From Phycicoccus sp. CSK15P-2 (GTDB lineage Bacteria; Actinomycetota; Actinomycetes; Actinomycetales; Dermatophilaceae): 64,000 nt of DNA. A program made the translations under genes and the position numbers. How positions within the stretch are numbered: position 1 is the first letter of the stretch; each line of letters begins with the position of its first letter. Positions 7,774 through 16,545 of the stretch are shown here, in pieces. The notes beneath the pieces were generated by a model. It saw only the letters and a list, made by a program, of their open reading frames with translations. It made no database searches and had not been told where the DNA came from. Where the stretch lies: positions 1-64,000 of the forward strand of contig NZ_JAFDVE010000014.1 in assembly GCF_016888005.1 (NCBI RefSeq), in the 5' to 3' direction.

Positions 7774-10038
7774 GTGACCGTGACCCGGGCCACCCGGGGC
7801 CACGTCGAGGTCCGTGGCCTCACGTGGCGCCCCTACGGCCGCCGGGAGCCCGTCCTGCGGGAGCTCGACCTCACGCTGACCCCCGGTGAGCGGGTGCTGC
7901 TCGTCGGGCCCTCGGGCTCGGGCAAGTCCACCCTGCTGCGTGCGCTGGCCGGGCTGCTCGGCTCCGTGGAGGCGGGCGAGCTCTCCGGCACGGTGACGCT
8001 CGACGCCGACGCCCCCGGTGCACGTCCGGGGGCGGTGGGCCTCGTGCTCCAGGAGCCGGGGGCGGGGGTCGTCGCGGCGACCGTCGCGCGGGACGTCGCC
8101 TTCGGCCTCGAGAACGTCGGGACACCGCGCGAGGCGATGCCCGCGACCGTCCGGCGCTCGCTCGACGCCGTTGCGCTCGGCGACCTCGACCTCGACACGC
8201 CCACGTCGGCGCTCTCCGGCGGCCAGACCCAGCGGCTGGCGCTCGCCGGCACGCTCGCCCTCGACCCCTCGCTCGTCCTGCTCGACGAGCCGACGGCGAT
8301 GCTCGACCCCACCTGCGCCGCCGAGGTGCGCCAGGCCGTCGCCCGCGTGGCCGAGCGGGGCGACCGCACGCTCGTCGTCGTCGAGCACGTCCTCGAGCCG
8401 TGGGTCGACCTCGTCGAGCGGCTCGTCGTGCTCTCGGCGGAGGGCGCGGTCGTCGCGGACGGGCCGGTCCGCGACGTCCTCGCCGAGCAGCGCGACCAGC
8501 TCCTCGCGATGGGCGTCTGGGTGCCCGGCGCCGACGTCCCGGACCCGGCCGCCGTCGACCCCGACCTCTTCGCGACCTCCGACGTGCACGGCAGCTCGTT
8601 GCGGGCGCAGCGGTTCTGCGTGGAGCGCACCACCCGGCTCCTCGACGGCACCGCCCGCCGTCGCTGGGCCGCCGTGCTCGACGAGCCGCTGGACGCCGTC
8701 CCGGGCACGCTGACGGCGCTCGTCGGGCGGAGCGGGTCGGGCAAGTCGACGCTCCTGCAGGCGCTCGCGGGCTTCCTCGGGAGCGTCCCGGCCGGAGCGG
8801 TGTACGTCCCCGGACCGGACGGCTCCGACGCCGAGCCGGGCGACCTCGACGCCCCGGCCCTCGCCCGCACCCTCGCGTGGGTGCCGCAGTGGGCGAGCTC
8901 GACGATCGTCGCGCCGACGGTCCTCGACGAGGTCCTCGCCACGTCCCGGGCCACCGGTGACGTCGACGACCGCACCCAGGAGCGCGCGCGAGGCGTCCTC
9001 GCCGCCCTCGGGCTGGCCCGTCTCGAGGGAGCCGACCCGCGGGAGCTGTCCGGCGGCGAGCAGCGCCGGCTCGCGGTGGCGTCCGCCGTCCTGCACGGTC
9101 CGCCGGTCCTTCTCGCCGACGAGCCGACGGTGGGCCAGGACCGGCACACGTGGGCGGCCGTCGTCGGGCTCGTCGCGGCCTACCGCGCCGCAGGGGGAGC
9201 GGTCGTGGCGGCCACGCACGACGCCGCGGTCGTCGCCCGGGCCGACACCGTGCACCAGGTGCGGCCACCAGAGCGTCCGCCCGCGCCGCCACCGTCCCGT
9301 CCACCTCTCGTCGCCCGGTGCGGGCCGCTGGCGCTGCTCGCCGGCGCGTTCCTCGGCATCCCCGCCGGGGTGGTCTCGCCCCACTGGACGACGAGTCTCG
9401 CGGTCCTCGCGGTGCAGGTCGTCCTCGCCGCCGTGGGCCTGGCGGCGCCGGGGGAGGGGCCGGCGCCGGGGGAGGGGCCGGCGCCGCCACGACGGCTCCG
9501 GACCGTCGCACTCCGGATGGCCCCGGGGCTGCTCGCCGCGCTCTCCGTGGGCTGGTCCACCTGGTGGCTCGCCGGGCACGACGTCGACGCCGCGCTGACG
9601 GTCGCGCTCCGGGTGCTCGTCATCGTCCTGCCGTCCGCGGTGCTCGTCCCCTGGATCGACCCGGACCGGCTCGGCGACCATCTCGCGCAGCGGCTGGGGC
9701 TGCCCGACCGTCCGGTCGTCGCCACCGCGTCGGCCCTCCAGCGGGTGCACACCTTCGGGGCGGTGCTCTCCGAGATCGAGCGGGCCAGACGGGTGCGGGG
9801 CATCGGGGTGTCCACCCGCCGTCCGGCGACGGTCGTCGCGCACCTCTCGGCCCTGACGATGGGGCTGCTCGTGCGCACCCTGCGCGCGGCCGCCGAGCTC
9901 GCGGTCGCGATGGACGCCCGGGGCTTCGCCACCGCCCAGCGGCGCACCTGGTGGGCCGCGGCGCCGTGGCGCCGGCGGGACACGGCGCTGCTCGTCCTCG
10001 CCACCCTGCCGCTCGTCGTCGCGCTCACGTGGGGCTGA
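7774..10038 (+). CDS. Fused ECF transporter ATPase (two ABC domains) plus EcfT permease, YkoDC type
   Basis: A 754-residue three-part fusion. Domain 1 has Walker A GPSGSGKST (about 43), LSGGQTQR and LVLLDEPT. Domain 2 has GRSGSGKST (about 319), LSGGEQRR and LLADEPT. The last 240 residues are a hydrophobic EcfT-like permease with several TM segments and the coupling region EIERARRVRGIG. A Pro/Gly/Glu linker with an 18-bp tandem repeat lies just before the permease TM region. The GTG start at 7774 is 4 nt after the ykoE stop. With YkoE it makes a complete importer under TPP control. YkoD and YkoC are commonly separate genes, so the fusion is notable. Confidence 0.85.
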   Translation: MTVTRATRGHVEVRGLTWRPYGRREPVLRELDLTLTPGERVLLVGPSGSGKSTLLRALAGLLGSVEAGELSGTVTLDADAPGARPGAVGLVLQEPGAGVVAATVARDVAFGLENVGTPREAMPATVRRSLDAVALGDLDLDTPTSALSGGQTQRLALAGTLALDPSLVLLDEPTAMLDPTCAAEVRQAVARVAERGDRTLVVVEHVLEPWVDLVERLVVLSAEGAVVADGPVRDVLAEQRDQLLAMGVWVPGADVPDPAAVDPDLFATSDVHGSSLRAQRFCVERTTRLLDGTARRRWAAVLDEPLDAVPGTLTALVGRSGSGKSTLLQALAGFLGSVPAGAVYVPGPDGSDAEPGDLDAPALARTLAWVPQWASSTIVAPTVLDEVLATSRATGDVDDRTQERARGVLAALGLARLEGADPRELSGGEQRRLAVASAVLHGPPVLLADEPTVGQDRHTWAAVVGLVAAYRAAGGAVVAATHDAAVVARADTVHQVRPPERPPAPPPSRPPLVARCGPLALLAGAFLGIPAGVVSPHWTTSLAVLAVQVVLAAVGLAAPGEGPAPGEGPAPPRRLRTVALRMAPGLLAALSVGWSTWWLAGHDVDAALTVALRVLVIVLPSAVLVPWIDPDRLGDHLAQRLGLPDRPVVATASALQRVHTFGAVLSEIERARRVRGIGVSTRRPATVVAHLSALTMGLLVRTLRAAAELAVAMDARGFATAQRRTWWAAAPWRRRDTALLVLATLPLVVALTWG
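9444..9485 (+). repeat. 18-bp in-frame tandem repeat in the transporter linker
   Basis: The 18-bp unit GGCGCCGGGGGAGGGGCC occurs twice in a row and begins a third time, encoding APGEGP repeats. It lies in the flexible linker between the second ATPase and the permease helices, so copy changes would alter linker length by six residues without a frameshift. Confidence 0.85.
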
Positions 10039-10084
10039 CACCGGGGTCCGGCGCTGTCGGAGGTGCCGGGCATACTGGTGGATC

Positions 10085-11338
10085 GTGTCCGCCGACCCCG
10101 TGACCACCCCCGACGCACGGGTCCGCATCCCCCGTGAGATCTGGGTCCTCATCGCCTCGGCGTTCGTCATCGCCCTCGGCTTCGGGCTCATCACGCCAGT
10201 CCTGCCGCAGTTCGCGCAGAGCTTCGGCGTGGGCGCCACCGCGAGCAGCGTCGTCGTCAGCGCCTTCGCGTTCTTCCGGCTGCTCTTCGCCCCCGCGGGC
10301 GGCCGGCTCATCGCCCGGCTGGGGGAGCGGCCCGTCTACCTCGCGGGCCTGGTCATCGTCGCGGTCTCCACCGGTGCCACCGCCTTCGCGCAGACGTACT
10401 GGCAGCTGCTCGTCTTCCGCGGCCTCGGCGGCATCGGGTCGGTGATGTTCACCGTCTCGGCCGTCGCGCTCATCGTCCGGCTCGCGCCGCCGTCCATCCG
10501 GGCCCGGGTGTCGTCGGTCTACGCCTCGGCATTCCTCATCGGAGGCGTCGGCGGTCCGGTCGTCGGCGGGCTGCTCGGCGGGCTGGGCCTGCGGGTGCCG
10601 TTCCTCGTGTACGCCGTGGCGCTGCTCGCCGCCGCCACCATCGTCTTCGTCTTCCTCAAGGACACCTCGCTGCGCCCGAAGGAGGGTGCGCCGGTGCTGC
10701 CGGTCATGACCGTCCGGGACGGCTGGCGGGACAGTGCCTACCGCGCCGCCGTGGGCTCGGCCTTCGCCAACGGCTGGGGAAACTTCGGTGTGCGCAACGC
10801 CATCCTCCCGCTCTTCGCGGCGGCCGTCATCGTCGACCGGAGCCTCGACCAGGCCACCCGCGAGACGCACCAGTCGCTCGTCGCCGGGGCCGCACTCGCG
10901 GCCTTCGCCGCAGGCAACGCCATCGGGCTCACCGTCGCCGGCCGCACCTCGGACGCGGTGGGACGCAAGCCCTACATCGTCGGTGGCCTGCTCGTCTCGG
11001 GTGTCTTCACCGCGGCCACCGGGCTGGCGACGAGCCTGCCGATGCTCATCGCGTTCTCGGTCGCCGCGGGGCTCGGCTCGGGGGCGCTGAACCCGGCTCA
11101 GCAGGCCTCGCTCGCCGACGTCGTCGGTCGCGAGCGCAACGGCGGGCCGGCGCTCGCCGCCTTCCAGATGGCCCAGGACACCGGCGCCATCATCGGGCCG
11201 GTCATCGCCGGCACGCTCGTCGACCACGGCAGCTTCGGTCTCGCGTTCGTCGTCACCGGTGTCATCACCCTGGCCGCCGCGCTGCCGTGGCTGCGTGCCC
11301 GAGAGACCCATCCGGTCCGCCGGGTGACCGTGGCCTGA
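10085..11338 (+). CDS. MFS transporter
   Basis: A 417-residue, 12-TM major facilitator protein. It has GLITPVLPQFA in TM1, a GGRLIARLGERPV loop 2-3 motif A variant and GRTSDAVGRKPYIV in the second half. CATACT ends 8 nt before the GTG, suggesting its own leaderless promoter rather than strict dependence on the riboswitch transcript 46 bp upstream. The substrate is unknown. Export of a drug-like compound is the usual inference for this DHA1-like type. Confidence 0.8.
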   Translation: MSADPVTTPDARVRIPREIWVLIASAFVIALGFGLITPVLPQFAQSFGVGATASSVVVSAFAFFRLLFAPAGGRLIARLGERPVYLAGLVIVAVSTGATAFAQTYWQLLVFRGLGGIGSVMFTVSAVALIVRLAPPSIRARVSSVYASAFLIGGVGGPVVGGLLGGLGLRVPFLVYAVALLAAATIVFVFLKDTSLRPKEGAPVLPVMTVRDGWRDSAYRAAVGSAFANGWGNFGVRNAILPLFAAAVIVDRSLDQATRETHQSLVAGAALAAFAAGNAIGLTVAGRTSDAVGRKPYIVGGLLVSGVFTAATGLATSLPMLIAFSVAAGLGSGALNPAQQASLADVVGRERNGGPALAAFQMAQDTGAIIGPVIAGTLVDHGSFGLAFVVTGVITLAAALPWLRARETHPVRRVTVA

Positions 11339-11369
11339 CCGCCCGGGCCCGGGCCGCCGACGTGGCGGC

Positions 11370-12284
11370 CTACCAGCTCGTCTCGACGCACGCCCGGGTG
11401 CCGCGGGGCTCCACCTGCAGCGTCGCGTGGTCGATGCCGAACCGTTCGCGCAGCCGCTCCCCGGCCGCCTCGAGGACGACCGCGGTGTCGGTCCCGTCGG
11501 CGCACACGAGGTGGGCGGTCGCGACGTGCATCCCCGAGGTGAGCGTCCACAGGTGCAGGTCGTGCACGTCGACGACGCCCGGCACCGAGCGCAGGGCGGT
11601 CTCCGTCTCGTCCGGGTGGATGCCGGCCGGGGCGTGCTGGCCGAGGACCGCGACGACCTCCCGCCCGAGCAGCAGCGCCCGGACCGCGACGAAGACGGCG
11701 ATGGCCAGCGCGACGACCGTGTCCCAGACCGTGCTGCCGGTGGACGCGACGAGCGCGCCGGCCACGATCACGCCGACCGAGCCGAGCGTGTCGGCGACGA
11801 CCTCGAGGTAGGCGCCCTTGACGGTGAGGCTCTCCCCGGCGCCTCCGCGGAGCAGGAGCAGGGCGACGACGTTGACGAGCAGGCCGAGGGCGCCGACGAC
11901 GAGCATCGCCCCGGTGGCGACCTCGGGGGACCCGCCCATCCGCCCGAGCGCCTCGGCCACGATGTAGCCGGACACCCCGAGCATGAGCAGCACCGCGATA
12001 CCGGACGCGAACACCTCGGCGCGGTACGACCCGAAGGTGCGCCGACCCGTCGTGTCGGGACGGGTGGCGATCCGGGTCGCGACGAGGGCGGCACCGAGCG
12101 CGACGACGTCCGCGGCCATGTGCCCGGCGTCGCTGAGGAGGGCGAGCGAGCCGGAGACCCAGCCGGCGACGAGCTCGACGACGAAGAACGCGGCGACGAG
12201 ACCGAACGCGACCCGCAACCGCCAGCGGTGCGCCGCGCCCGCGTGGGCGGCGGGGACGTTCGCGTGGCCGTGGCCCGTGCCCAT
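11370..12284 (-). CDS. Cation diffusion facilitator (CDF) metal efflux protein
   Basis: A 304-residue CDF transporter with a His-rich N-terminus (GTGHGHANVPAAHAGAAH), six TM helices and a cytoplasmic C-terminal domain. The metal site pattern HxxxD is seen as SDAGHMAADVVAL in TM2 and YLEVVADTLGSVG in TM5. VDVHDLHLWTLTSG is the conserved C-terminal domain motif. Members export Zn2+ or Co2+ against protons. A GGAGGCGAGGCG run precedes the ATG. TAGCGT on the coding strand about 40 bp upstream is a likely -10, back-to-back with the promoter of the divergent M20 gene. Confidence 0.9.
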   Translation of the reverse strand: MGTGHGHANVPAAHAGAAHRWRLRVAFGLVAAFFVVELVAGWVSGSLALLSDAGHMAADVVALGAALVATRIATRPDTTGRRTFGSYRAEVFASGIAVLLMLGVSGYIVAEALGRMGGSPEVATGAMLVVGALGLLVNVVALLLLRGGAGESLTVKGAYLEVVADTLGSVGVIVAGALVASTGSTVWDTVVALAIAVFVAVRALLLGREVVAVLGQHAPAGIHPDETETALRSVPGVVDVHDLHLWTLTSGMHVATAHLVCADGTDTAVVLEAAGERLRERFGIDHATLQVEPRGTRACVETSW

Positions 12285-12350
12285 CGCCTCGCCTCCATCC
12301 GCTCGGGGACGTCTCCCCGACGACGCTACCCGGCGCGCTAGCGTGCGGCG

Positions 12351-13619
12351 ATGACCCACCCGCTGACCCCGGCCGAACGGCGGGCGCTCGACGCGGTCGA
12401 CGACGACGCCACGGTGGCCGCGCTCACCGCGCTCGTCCGGGTGCCCAGCGTGACGGGCACGGCAGCCGAGGGCGAGGCGCAGCACCTCGTCGCCGGGTGG
12501 ATGGCGGAGGCGGGTCTCGAGGTCGACCTCTGGCGCGAGGACCTCGACGCGCTGCGGTCCGCGCCGGCCTTCCCCGGCTCCGAGGCGCCCCGGGACGAGG
12601 CGTGGGGCCTGGTCGGGACGGGCCCCGGTGGCGGCGTGCCGGGGCTCGTGCTGGCCGGGCACGTCGACGTCGTCCCGGTCGGTGACCCGGGCGCGTGGTC
12701 GGCCGACCCGTTCGCGGCGGTCGTCGCGGACGGCCGGGTGCACGGGCGCGGGGCCTGCGACATGAAGGCCGGAGTGGCCGCGAACCTCGCCGTGGCGCGC
12801 GCCCTGCACCGCTCGGGGGTGCGCCTGCAGCGGCCGCTCGCCGTGCACTCGGTCGTCGGCGAGGAGGACGGCGGGCTCGGCGCGTTCGCCACGCTGCGGC
12901 GCGGGCACACGGGGGAGGCGGCGGTCATCACCGAGCCCACCGCCGGCCGGGTCGTCACGGCCAACGCCGGCGCCCTGACCTTCCGGCTCGAGGTCGCCGG
13001 GCGCGCCGCGCACGGCAGCACCCGGCTCTCCGGGGTGTCGGCCCTCGACGCCTTCGCCGTCGTCCACGCCGCGCTGCGCGAGCTGGAGGCGGACCGGCAC
13101 GAGCGCCGCGAGCCGCTCTTCGCCGACGAGCCGCTGCCCTACGGCATCAGCGTCGGCACGGTCCTCGCCGGGGACTGGGCGAGCACCGTCCCCGACCTGC
13201 TCGTCGCGGAGGGGCGGATGGGCGTCCGGCTCGGCGAGGACCCCGCGGCGGCCCGGTCCGCGTTCGAGCGGGCCGTGGCGCAGGCGGCCGCCGCCGACCC
13301 GTGGCTCCGCGACCATCCTCCGGTCGTGACCTGGCCCGGCGGGCAGTTCGCGTCCGGGCGGCTGCCGGCGGGCCATCCGCTCGCGGCCGAGGTCGCCGAC
13401 GCCGTCGAGGCCCTCGGCGGCCCGCGGCCGGCCGTCGGCGCCGCACCGTACGGATCCGACCTGCGCCTCTACACGGAGGCCGGCGTCCCGACGCTGCAGT
13501 ACGGCCCCGGCGACATCGCCCTGGCCCACGCGGCGGACGAGTCGGTCGCGGTCGAGGAGCTGCTCGCCGTGACCCGGGCCCTCACGGTCCTCGCGTGCCG
13601 CCGTCTCGGCGCGCACTGA
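12351..13619 (+). CDS. M20 peptidase, ArgE/DapE family
   Basis: A 422-residue zinc deacylase/peptidase. LAGHVDVVPVG carries the first metal ligand and catalytic Asp, GRGACDMKAGVAA the bridging Asp, and GEEDGGLGA the catalytic Glu. AHGSTRLSG belongs to the dimerisation domain. It is longer at the N-terminus than ArgE. TAGCGT ends 6 nt before the ATG, indicating a leaderless message. Substrates may be N-acyl amino acids or dipeptides; the context does not decide. Confidence 0.85.
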   Translation: MTHPLTPAERRALDAVDDDATVAALTALVRVPSVTGTAAEGEAQHLVAGWMAEAGLEVDLWREDLDALRSAPAFPGSEAPRDEAWGLVGTGPGGGVPGLVLAGHVDVVPVGDPGAWSADPFAAVVADGRVHGRGACDMKAGVAANLAVARALHRSGVRLQRPLAVHSVVGEEDGGLGAFATLRRGHTGEAAVITEPTAGRVVTANAGALTFRLEVAGRAAHGSTRLSGVSALDAFAVVHAALRELEADRHERREPLFADEPLPYGISVGTVLAGDWASTVPDLLVAEGRMGVRLGEDPAAARSAFERAVAQAAAADPWLRDHPPVVTWPGGQFASGRLPAGHPLAAEVADAVEALGGPRPAVGAAPYGSDLRLYTEAGVPTLQYGPGDIALAHAADESVAVEELLAVTRALTVLACRRLGAH

Positions 13620-13688
13620 GACCCGGCGTCGCCCCGCCCGTCCCGGACGCCTCGGGGCGGCCGCCGCCGGGATGGAAGAGTGGGGACC

Positions 13689-14714
13689 ATGAGCGCTGCC
13701 GACGTGACGATCGACGGACTCTCCGACCGCTGGAGCACCCGGCGTCCCACCGCCGACGACGCACCCGCGGTCACCGAGCTCGTGGCGGCCCACCAGCAGG
13801 CGGCCAAGGGCTCGTCCGGCGTCGACCCCGAGGCGATCCTCGGCACCCTCGCGGGCTACGGCTCGTGGACCCGGCGGCAGGTGCTCGTCCACGACGGCGA
13901 CCGCCTCGTCGCCTGGCTGTCCGTGCACGACCGCGCGGCCGGCCGCACGCTCGTGGAGGTGACCGTCGACCCGGCCCTGGCGGACGCGGACTCCGCCGAG
14001 GTGGCCGGCACGCTGTTCGCCGCGGGCGAGCGGCACGCACGGGACATCGGCCGGATGCGCGGGCTGCGGACGACGCTGCTCGACTCGGGGGCCTACGCCG
14101 ACGACCTACGCCAGCAGGGGTGGCTCGGTGCCGCCGGCTACACCCACACCCGGACCTGGCTGCAGATGAGCCGGCCCGTCGACCCGGGAGAGGCCGAGTC
14201 CCTGCCCGCGCCGCGTGCGGGGGTCGCCGTCCGGCAGGTCCGGCGTCACGAGGACGGTCTGCCCGTCGCCCAGGACCTGCAGACGGTGCACCGCGTGCTC
14301 GAGGAGTCCTTCCAGGACCACTTCAGCTCCTACCGCGAGAGCTTCCCCGAGTTCGTCATGCGGCTGCGCGAGGACCCCGGGCACCGGTGGGACCACTGGT
14401 GGCTCGCGACGGTCGAGACCGACGAGGGCCCGCGTCCGGCCGGGGCCGTCGTCTCCTCCGTCCTCCGGCCGGACGCCGCGGGCGTCGAGGGCAGCTACGT
14501 CGACTACATCGGGGTGCACCGGAGGGCGCGGGGGCGGGGTGTCGCGAAGGCGCTGCTCGGCACCGTCATCGGCGACGCCGCGCAGCGGGGACGCAACCGG
14601 GTCGGGCTCGAGGTCGACGCCGACTCCCCGACCGGGGCGGACGGGCTGTACACCTCGATGGGCTGGGTCACGGACCACCGCACCCAGTCCTGGCACCGCG
14701 ACCTGGACCTCTGA
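13689..14714 (+). CDS. Double GNAT-domain N-acetyltransferase (MshD-like)
   Basis: A 341-residue protein with two GNAT domains. The N-terminal half is degenerate. The C-terminal half has the acetyl-CoA loop GVHRRARGRGVAKALLGTVIG (about residues 279-299) and LYTSMGWVTD near the end. This architecture is shared with mycothiol synthase MshD of actinomycetes, but the similarity seen here is only at architecture and motif level. A GTG at 13680 is an alternative start, and GGAAGAG lies upstream. I would call it a GNAT protein with mycothiol synthase as one possibility. Confidence 0.75.
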   Translation: MSAADVTIDGLSDRWSTRRPTADDAPAVTELVAAHQQAAKGSSGVDPEAILGTLAGYGSWTRRQVLVHDGDRLVAWLSVHDRAAGRTLVEVTVDPALADADSAEVAGTLFAAGERHARDIGRMRGLRTTLLDSGAYADDLRQQGWLGAAGYTHTRTWLQMSRPVDPGEAESLPAPRAGVAVRQVRRHEDGLPVAQDLQTVHRVLEESFQDHFSSYRESFPEFVMRLREDPGHRWDHWWLATVETDEGPRPAGAVVSSVLRPDAAGVEGSYVDYIGVHRRARGRGVAKALLGTVIGDAAQRGRNRVGLEVDADSPTGADGLYTSMGWVTDHRTQSWHRDLDL

Positions 14715-14724
14715 GCCGGCGCGG

Positions 14725-15384
14725 CTACCGGGCGATGTCGACGACGAGCCGGGTGGGTTCGGTGAGGACGCTCACCCGGAACGGCCGCTGCTGGCCGCGC
14801 ACGCCGATGACGGTCTCGCCGTAGCCCTCGAAGCCGCCGAAGATCGGGGGAGCGGCCATGACGGTGGTGCCCTCGAGGGATGCGGTGCCGGGCTCCAGAG
14901 GTGCCTCCGCCGACTCCTCGGGGATCTCGACGGTCGAGCTGCTCACCATGAGGAAGGCGTCCCCGGCGACGTCGATCGGCTCGCCGCTGCCCTGGGAGAC
15001 CGGTTCGTCGACGTAGCGCACCTGGAAGGTCGGCTCGCCCGACCCGGTGAACTCGTAGACGACGCGGTCGTAGCCCTCGTGGCGGCCGACCCGCACGGCG
15101 GTGCCGGTGCCGACCCGCGGGCCGAGCCGCGGCCACGACGGCGAGCGCTGCTCGTCGAGCGAGAAGCCGTCCTGCGGCGAACCGGTGCCGCTCTCCTCCG
15201 GGGTCGCGGTCGGCCGGGACGTGCCGGTCGTGGACGAGCCGGTGGCCGACGCGGGCGTGCTCGACGCCCCCGGGTCGGCCGGGGTGTCGGTGCCGCAGCC
15301 CGCGGCGGCGACGACGGCGGCGAGGGCGAGACCCGCCAGCCCGGCGGAGCGGGTGGGGCGCGAGGGAGTCAGGACTGCAGGCAT
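14725..15384 (-). CDS. Lipoprotein with AMIN-like domain
   Basis: A 219-residue secreted lipoprotein. A signal peptide with a hydrophobic core (LAGLALAAVVAAAG) ends in a lipobox at AAGC. A Ser/Thr/Pro-rich spacer of about 45 residues follows. The remaining beta-rich domain (VGRHEGYDRVVYEFTGSGEP...LVVDIAR) has the pattern of actinobacterial AMIN-like proteins. It is likely anchored to the outer face of the membrane. Its role is unknown. GGAGG at 15397-15401 supports either the ATG at 15384 or the GTG at 15387. Confidence 0.75.
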   Translation of the reverse strand: MPAVLTPSRPTRSAGLAGLALAAVVAAAGCGTDTPADPGASSTPASATGSSTTGTSRPTATPEESGTGSPQDGFSLDEQRSPSWPRLGPRVGTGTAVRVGRHEGYDRVVYEFTGSGEPTFQVRYVDEPVSQGSGEPIDVAGDAFLMVSSSTVEIPEESAEAPLEPGTASLEGTTVMAAPPIFGGFEGYGETVIGVRGQQRPFRVSVLTEPTRLVVDIAR

Positions 15385-15482
15385 CACGCGGTCATCCTCC
15401 CAAGAGCGGATGCCGTCCGGGCGCAGGACATCCCGATGCTCACCGAAACCGTGACCCGGCGCGCGGGAGCATACTGTCGGAG

Positions 15483-16496
15483 GTGGACCTCAGCCTGCGC
15501 CGGCTCGTGCTCCCGGCGAGCCAGAGACGCAGCATCGAGGAGCTCAGGGACGCCGTCGACCTGCGTCACGGGGACCGGCGGGCCAAGCTCACCGCCTTCT
15601 GGTCGATGCTCACGCTCTCGGCGGTCATCGCGACGGCTGGGGTCCTCTCGGACTCGACGGCAACGGTCATCGGCGCCATGATCATCGCCCCGCTCTCGAC
15701 GCCGATCATGGGTCTGGCGCTCGGGATCGTGACACGGGAGCGGATGGGGGCGACGCCCCTGGTCCTCCTCGGGGCGCTGCTCGTCGTCCTCGTCGGGTGG
15801 GGGGCGACCGCGCTCTCGCCGGGGTCGGTTGACCTCGCGAGCAACAGCCAGGTCCTCGGTCGCACCTCGCCGGGGCTCCTCGACCTCGCCGCCGCGGTGG
15901 CGACGGGACTCGCCGGAGCGCTCGCGCTGTCCCGCCGCGACGTCGCCGCGGTGCTACCCGGCGTGGCCATCGCCATCTCGCTCGTCCCTCCGCTCGCGGT
16001 CGTCGGGGTCTGCCTCGGCGAGGGCGACCACCTGGCGGCGGCAGGGGCGATGCTGCTCTTCACGAGCAACGTCGTCGCGCTCGTCATCGCCGGCACCGTG
16101 CTCTTCGCGGCACTCGGGTACGCGGACCTCGGCGAGCACGGCCGGGCCGTGGGGGCCCGGGCACGTTCGCGGGTCGTGCTCACCGGCGTCTTCCTGCTCG
16201 TCCTGACGCCGCTGTTCGTCAACACCGTGCTCGTCGTCGCGCTCCACTCGATGGCCGACGAGGTGGAGACCGAGACGCGGCGGTGGCTCGTCGTGGTCCC
16301 CGGTGCCGAGGTGACGAAGGTCGAGCCCAGCCTCGCGGGCTTCGTCGTCTCGGTGACGAGCCCGCAGGAGCCGCCGTCCCTCATCGAGCTGGAGGACGCG
16401 CTCGCCGACATCGTCCCGCCGTACACCCGCGTCACGGTCGAGCTGACGACGGGCCGACGCTACGAGCTGGGGGTCGTCAACCCGGGCTCGGGGTGA
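15483..16496 (+). CDS. DUF389 family multi-TM membrane protein
   Basis: A 337-residue membrane protein with about eight TM segments. The family signature VIGAMIIAPLSTPIMG (about residue 61) and LPGVAIAISLVPPLAVVG (about 159) is clear. A soluble C-terminal tail follows the last helix. DUF389 proteins have no firmly established transport substrate. CATACT ends 7 nt before the GTG, with GGAG between, so the message may be leaderless or nearly so. Confidence 0.85.
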   Translation: MDLSLRRLVLPASQRRSIEELRDAVDLRHGDRRAKLTAFWSMLTLSAVIATAGVLSDSTATVIGAMIIAPLSTPIMGLALGIVTRERMGATPLVLLGALLVVLVGWGATALSPGSVDLASNSQVLGRTSPGLLDLAAAVATGLAGALALSRRDVAAVLPGVAIAISLVPPLAVVGVCLGEGDHLAAAGAMLLFTSNVVALVIAGTVLFAALGYADLGEHGRAVGARARSRVVLTGVFLLVLTPLFVNTVLVVALHSMADEVETETRRWLVVVPGAEVTKVEPSLAGFVVSVTSPQEPPSLIELEDALADIVPPYTRVTVELTTGRRYELGVVNPGSG

Positions 16497-16545
16497 CCCC
16501 TCCCGGCCCGCCCGGCGCCGGGCGGGCGGGACGTAGTCTGGCGGC

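Noticed and set aside
7534-10311. A 925-codon open frame antisense to the fused ECF transporter gene
   Set aside because: Composition is that of a shadow frame and no domain is recognisable, while the plus strand has clear ABC motifs.
13680-13688. Earlier GTG start for the double GNAT protein
   Set aside because: It adds only three residues and lies in the purine-rich ribosome-binding stretch, so the ATG at 13689 is the better choice.
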